From an uncultured Candidatus Saccharibacteria bacterium (GTDB lineage Bacteria; Patescibacteriota; Saccharimonadia; Saccharimonadales; Saccharimonadaceae): a DNA stretch of 64,000 nt. Below, one piece after another: positions 61,610-64,000 of the stretch; position 1 is the stretch's first letter, and the number at the start of each line of letters is the position of its first letter. The stretch spans positions 62,001 to 126,000 of the forward strand of contig CAMZEB010000001.1 of the NCBI GenBank assembly GCA_947305705.1, written 5' to 3'. The translations under genes and the position numbers were made by a program. Below the pieces are notes generated by a model. That model was not told the DNA's origin and ran no database searches. It saw only the letters and a program-made list of their open reading frames with translations.

Positions 61610-63991
61610 TTATGTTTTTAATCGCCGTGCCCTCCAGGTTATGTATGCTCCGGCCCCGGCAATCATCATACCGGTCGAAATAAACAATACTGCGCCAACA
61701 TCGAAATCTACACCCGAGACAGGGATGCCATCTTTCGTGTTTATGACTTGCACGGTTTCGTAGCCATTACCAGAAACAGTGCCAGTCTGGCCAACGAATG
61801 TCGTAGTATAGCCATCGCTAGTATAGCTAGCTTCTGTAACTTTATACTGGTAGCCACTACGTAGAGTTAGCGTAATAGTATCGCCGCCTTTGAGTTTGAA
61901 ATTTGCTTTATTGTTTGATAGAGTCAACGTTCCGCTAGTAGTCGTTCCGCCCGATGTCTTGCTATATGAGATTGAACTAAGGGCGGAGTTGTTGCCATTC
62001 CCTGTAATTTCGAAATATATCGTGAATTCTTTGTTCGCATCAGCGCCTGCACCGCGGAGAATTTTTGTGATTTGCACACCGCCATCGGAAGCCAAGGTGT
62101 CCGTCATCGTGATTTCACGAGTCCCGGTTTTTGCTGATGATGGATTAGCCGATGCGATAGTATTATCGTTGCTACCGCTGCCGCTCACGGTAAAGGTAAT
62201 GTTGCTAGTAATCGCATAATTGGTCGGAGGGATTGTTTCTTTTAGAGTATATGTACCAGATGGCAATGCATAGATGGTCGCGCATTGGTTCGTAGATGTC
62301 CATTCGAGCATAGTATTACTTGAGCTAGTATTAGTAATTGCAGACGCAATGTTGCTATCTTGACTAAAGTTAATCGCAGTCGATCCATTTACGCCGGTTA
62401 GCTGAAGCTTTGCACCAGTGAGTAGAGTTCCGCTCGAGTTTTTCTTACAAATCGTGTATGGTATTGGCTGCGCATTTACAGTAATACTATGGTCGTCAAC
62501 AACCTCACTAAAGGTATAAGTATATTTTCTCTTGCCAGACGATCGCGACACATAGGTAAGAACAGAAGGAGCGCCACTACTGGCTGAACTATTAACATTA
62601 TCAATTGTGACTTTATTAATGTAGTACCCTTCGTCAACTTCAATAGTGATAGTTTTGTCCTCACGCCAGAGAACATCATTATCCGTAGAAGTAATTGTTA
62701 GATGGCTGCCATTCGTCCCTTTTGCTGTTTCGACTTTTTTCGTGCCAATAAAGCCTAATTTCGTACCGCAGTTTGAGCCACTCCAGTGGTATTTGAAGCC
62801 TCTCGCATCAACAAGTGCGAGAAATCTCGACGTGTCTTGCGATGGCTGATTATCATCACCAGTGTATCTAGTACCGGATATCCTTAATTGATCATTGCTC
62901 ATTTTGGAAAAATAGAGATAAGTGCCATCTTCGTCAGTCGTCGAAGTAGTACTTCTATCGTCAGGATTATAAGTGTAGATTTTATTATCTTTCAAACCAC
63001 TAAGAATAGTGATGGATTCTGCATAATCATTAGGGGTGCTGCCTTGTGCCAAATATCTCGAGCCAATATTGCCGTCACGATTCGGGTTTAATGTAATAGT
63101 ACAGGATTGCCATGGCGTCGAAGTGGTACAGTCTGTTGCTTGCGGGTATGCACCGTTTGGCGCGGTGCCATTCAACCAATATGATATTCCACCATTATTT
63201 ACGGCGTAATATGTGCTGTCAGTAACATCCAAATCCTCAAAGCTCATTGCCATGGCGCTTTTATCTGCATCTATCAATGTAGAGGTACCAGTTTTATAGA
63301 GCTTAATAGTTACATCATATTCTATGCCATCATAATAACCATTTATAGCGGAATTGTGATAGTAAGTCCCCTCATCGGTGAGCTCGCTAAGCGGATGCTC
63401 CTGAAGCGCAGCGAGAGAATAATGCCAATTGTACCCAAATATGGCGAATTCGTGATAACGGCGTCCACTGGAGTAATATGTAACATTATCGATAGTCATT
63501 TCGACATCATATTTATTGTTGTCTTGATCTTTTGCGGCTTCCGGCCATTTAATTGTAGCGGTGCCAATATTATTCTTTTTTCCGATGGAAGATGCGCCAG
63601 TCATGCCATTGACGGCATTTTTACTAATCACAATGTATTTTCCGCTGCGACTGGATATTTCAAACGTTGCTTTAGAGCTACGCTCATTCTCATATGTGCC
63701 ATTTTGCATTTCGGCGTAAGTGTATTTTTTCGCATCAACCGTAGTCAAATTTCCAGTCGTCGAAAAGACAGCAGTGGATGAATTAGTAGTTATTTTGGTA
63801 GTATCAACGAAAACTTTATTTTCACCTAAGCCGGTCGAGGCGTCCCGCCACCCGTCAGTAATAACAGTCACACCACCGATCTTGCTTTTGACTGCAAAAA
63901 CGTCATTATTAAAGACAAACAAAAAGGCGGCAATAACTGTCGCTAAATAAAGCATCCCTTTCCAGATTTTTTTGTCTGTGTTTTTGAACAT
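61610..63991 (-). CDS. Pilus-associated adhesin with Cna-B and FctA-like domains (Cpa-like)
   Basis: A 793-residue secreted protein. Signal peptide (about 1-33), then an N-terminal region of about 480 residues with no known family, rich in Tyr, Asn and Thr. A Cna-B/SpaA-type domain follows (about 520-620: ICKKNSSGTLLTGAKLQL ... SGTYTLKETIPPTNYAI, with the Glu of the isopeptide triad), then an FctA-like domain (about 640-745: VQITKILRGAGADANKEFTIYFEI). The tail reads IPVSGVDF, a membrane helix and WRARRLKT, a variant sorting signal. It is the first gene of the operon in view; its promoter lies beyond the window. Likely the tip or side adhesin. Confidence 0.83.
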   Translation of the reverse strand: MFKNTDKKIWKGMLYLATVIAAFLFVFNNDVFAVKSKIGGVTVITDGWRDASTGLGENKVFVDTTKITTNSSTAVFSTTGNLTTVDAKKYTYAEMQNGTYENERSSKATFEISSRSGKYIVISKNAVNGMTGASSIGKKNNIGTATIKWPEAAKDQDNNKYDVEMTIDNVTYYSSGRRYHEFAIFGYNWHYSLAALQEHPLSELTDEGTYYHNSAINGYYDGIEYDVTIKLYKTGTSTLIDADKSAMAMSFEDLDVTDSTYYAVNNGGISYWLNGTAPNGAYPQATDCTTSTPWQSCTITLNPNRDGNIGSRYLAQGSTPNDYAESITILSGLKDNKIYTYNPDDRSTTSTTDEDGTYLYFSKMSNDQLRISGTRYTGDDNQPSQDTSRFLALVDARGFKYHWSGSNCGTKLGFIGTKKVETAKGTNGSHLTITSTDNDVLWREDKTITIEVDEGYYINKVTIDNVNSSASSGAPSVLTYVSRSSGKRKYTYTFSEVVDDHSITVNAQPIPYTICKKNSSGTLLTGAKLQLTGVNGSTAINFSQDSNIASAITNTSSSNTMLEWTSTNQCATIYALPSGTYTLKETIPPTNYAITSNITFTVSGSGSNDNTIASANPSSAKTGTREITMTDTLASDGGVQITKILRGAGADANKEFTIYFEITGNGNNSALSSISYSKTSGGTTTSGTLTLSNNKANFKLKGGDTITLTLRSGYQYKVTEASYTSDGYTTTFVGQTGTVSGNGYETVQVINTKDGIPVSGVDFDVGAVLFISTGMMIAGAGAYITWRARRLKT

Positions 63992-64000
63992 TTTTTGTTT

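Overview
The window reads as a chromosomal segment of a member of Candidatus Saccharibacteria (TM7, Patescibacteria/CPR). This is inferred from gene content and style, not from a marker gene. Genes are dense and often overlap, and several housekeeping genes appear to have no 5' leader. There are many giant Gram-positive-type surface proteins, and no biosynthetic pathways apart from an anaerobic ribonucleotide reductase. UGA serves as a normal stop (for example 49009-49011 and 50525-50527), which argues against the recoded Gracilibacteria/Absconditabacteria.

Layout. 0-6.6 kb: a small membrane protein, then the minus-strand cluster serS-hpf-secA-M16 peptidase. 6.6-14.3 kb: two tRNA-Arg genes flank a sortase-type surface protein. 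Then come a small SD-led gene, a second sortase-type protein with three DUF11 repeats, and a two-gene membrane module lying between copies of a 21-bp inverted repeat. 14.5-22 kb: prfA, a PEGA-like membrane protein, a three-domain cell-wall enzyme, tRNA-Val, an HD-domain protein and a PAP2 phosphatase. 21.5-24.7 kb: nrdD-nrdG with two NrdR boxes. 24.7-33.4 kb: tRNA-Ser and tRNA(CAT), a pilin-like protein, a RimK-like ligase, a SPOUT methyltransferase, a PilB/GspE-like ATPase, a WG-repeat protein, bL31B with an unlisted 36-residue basic protein, and QueH. 33.4-41.5 kb: a 2301-residue InlB-repeat protein ending in a ComEC-like metallo-beta-lactamase domain, and a Thr/Pro-rich lipoprotein. 41.7-51 kb: tRNA-Lys, a GtrII-like transferase, a candidate structured RNA, a divergent MMPL/TetR pair, a J-domain protein, a methyltransferase and an MBL hydrolase. 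51-58.6 kb: a giant BspA-like LRR protein and dnaK with two CIRCE operators. 59.2-64 kb: a four-gene sortase-pilus operon.

The most interesting part is the last operon. It encodes a Cna-B/FctA-domain adhesin, an FctA-like backbone pilin, a signal-peptidase homologue in which both catalytic residues are replaced, and a class B sortase. This is the gene set of the streptococcal FCT pilus locus, where SipA is likewise a dead signal peptidase. A second window-wide pattern is that many genes have their start codon 6-10 nt after a -10 hexamer, often exactly 6, and tRNA genes 8-10 nt after one. This implies leaderless mRNAs and tRNA precursors with minimal 5' leaders. Regulated or surface genes instead carry strong Shine-Dalgarno sequences.

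Together the region joins core secretion, translation and stress functions to a large cell-surface repertoire: pili, adhesins, wall hydrolases and sortase substrates. This fits an episymbiont that must bind and act on a host cell. All functional statements come from motifs read by eye; no database search was run.
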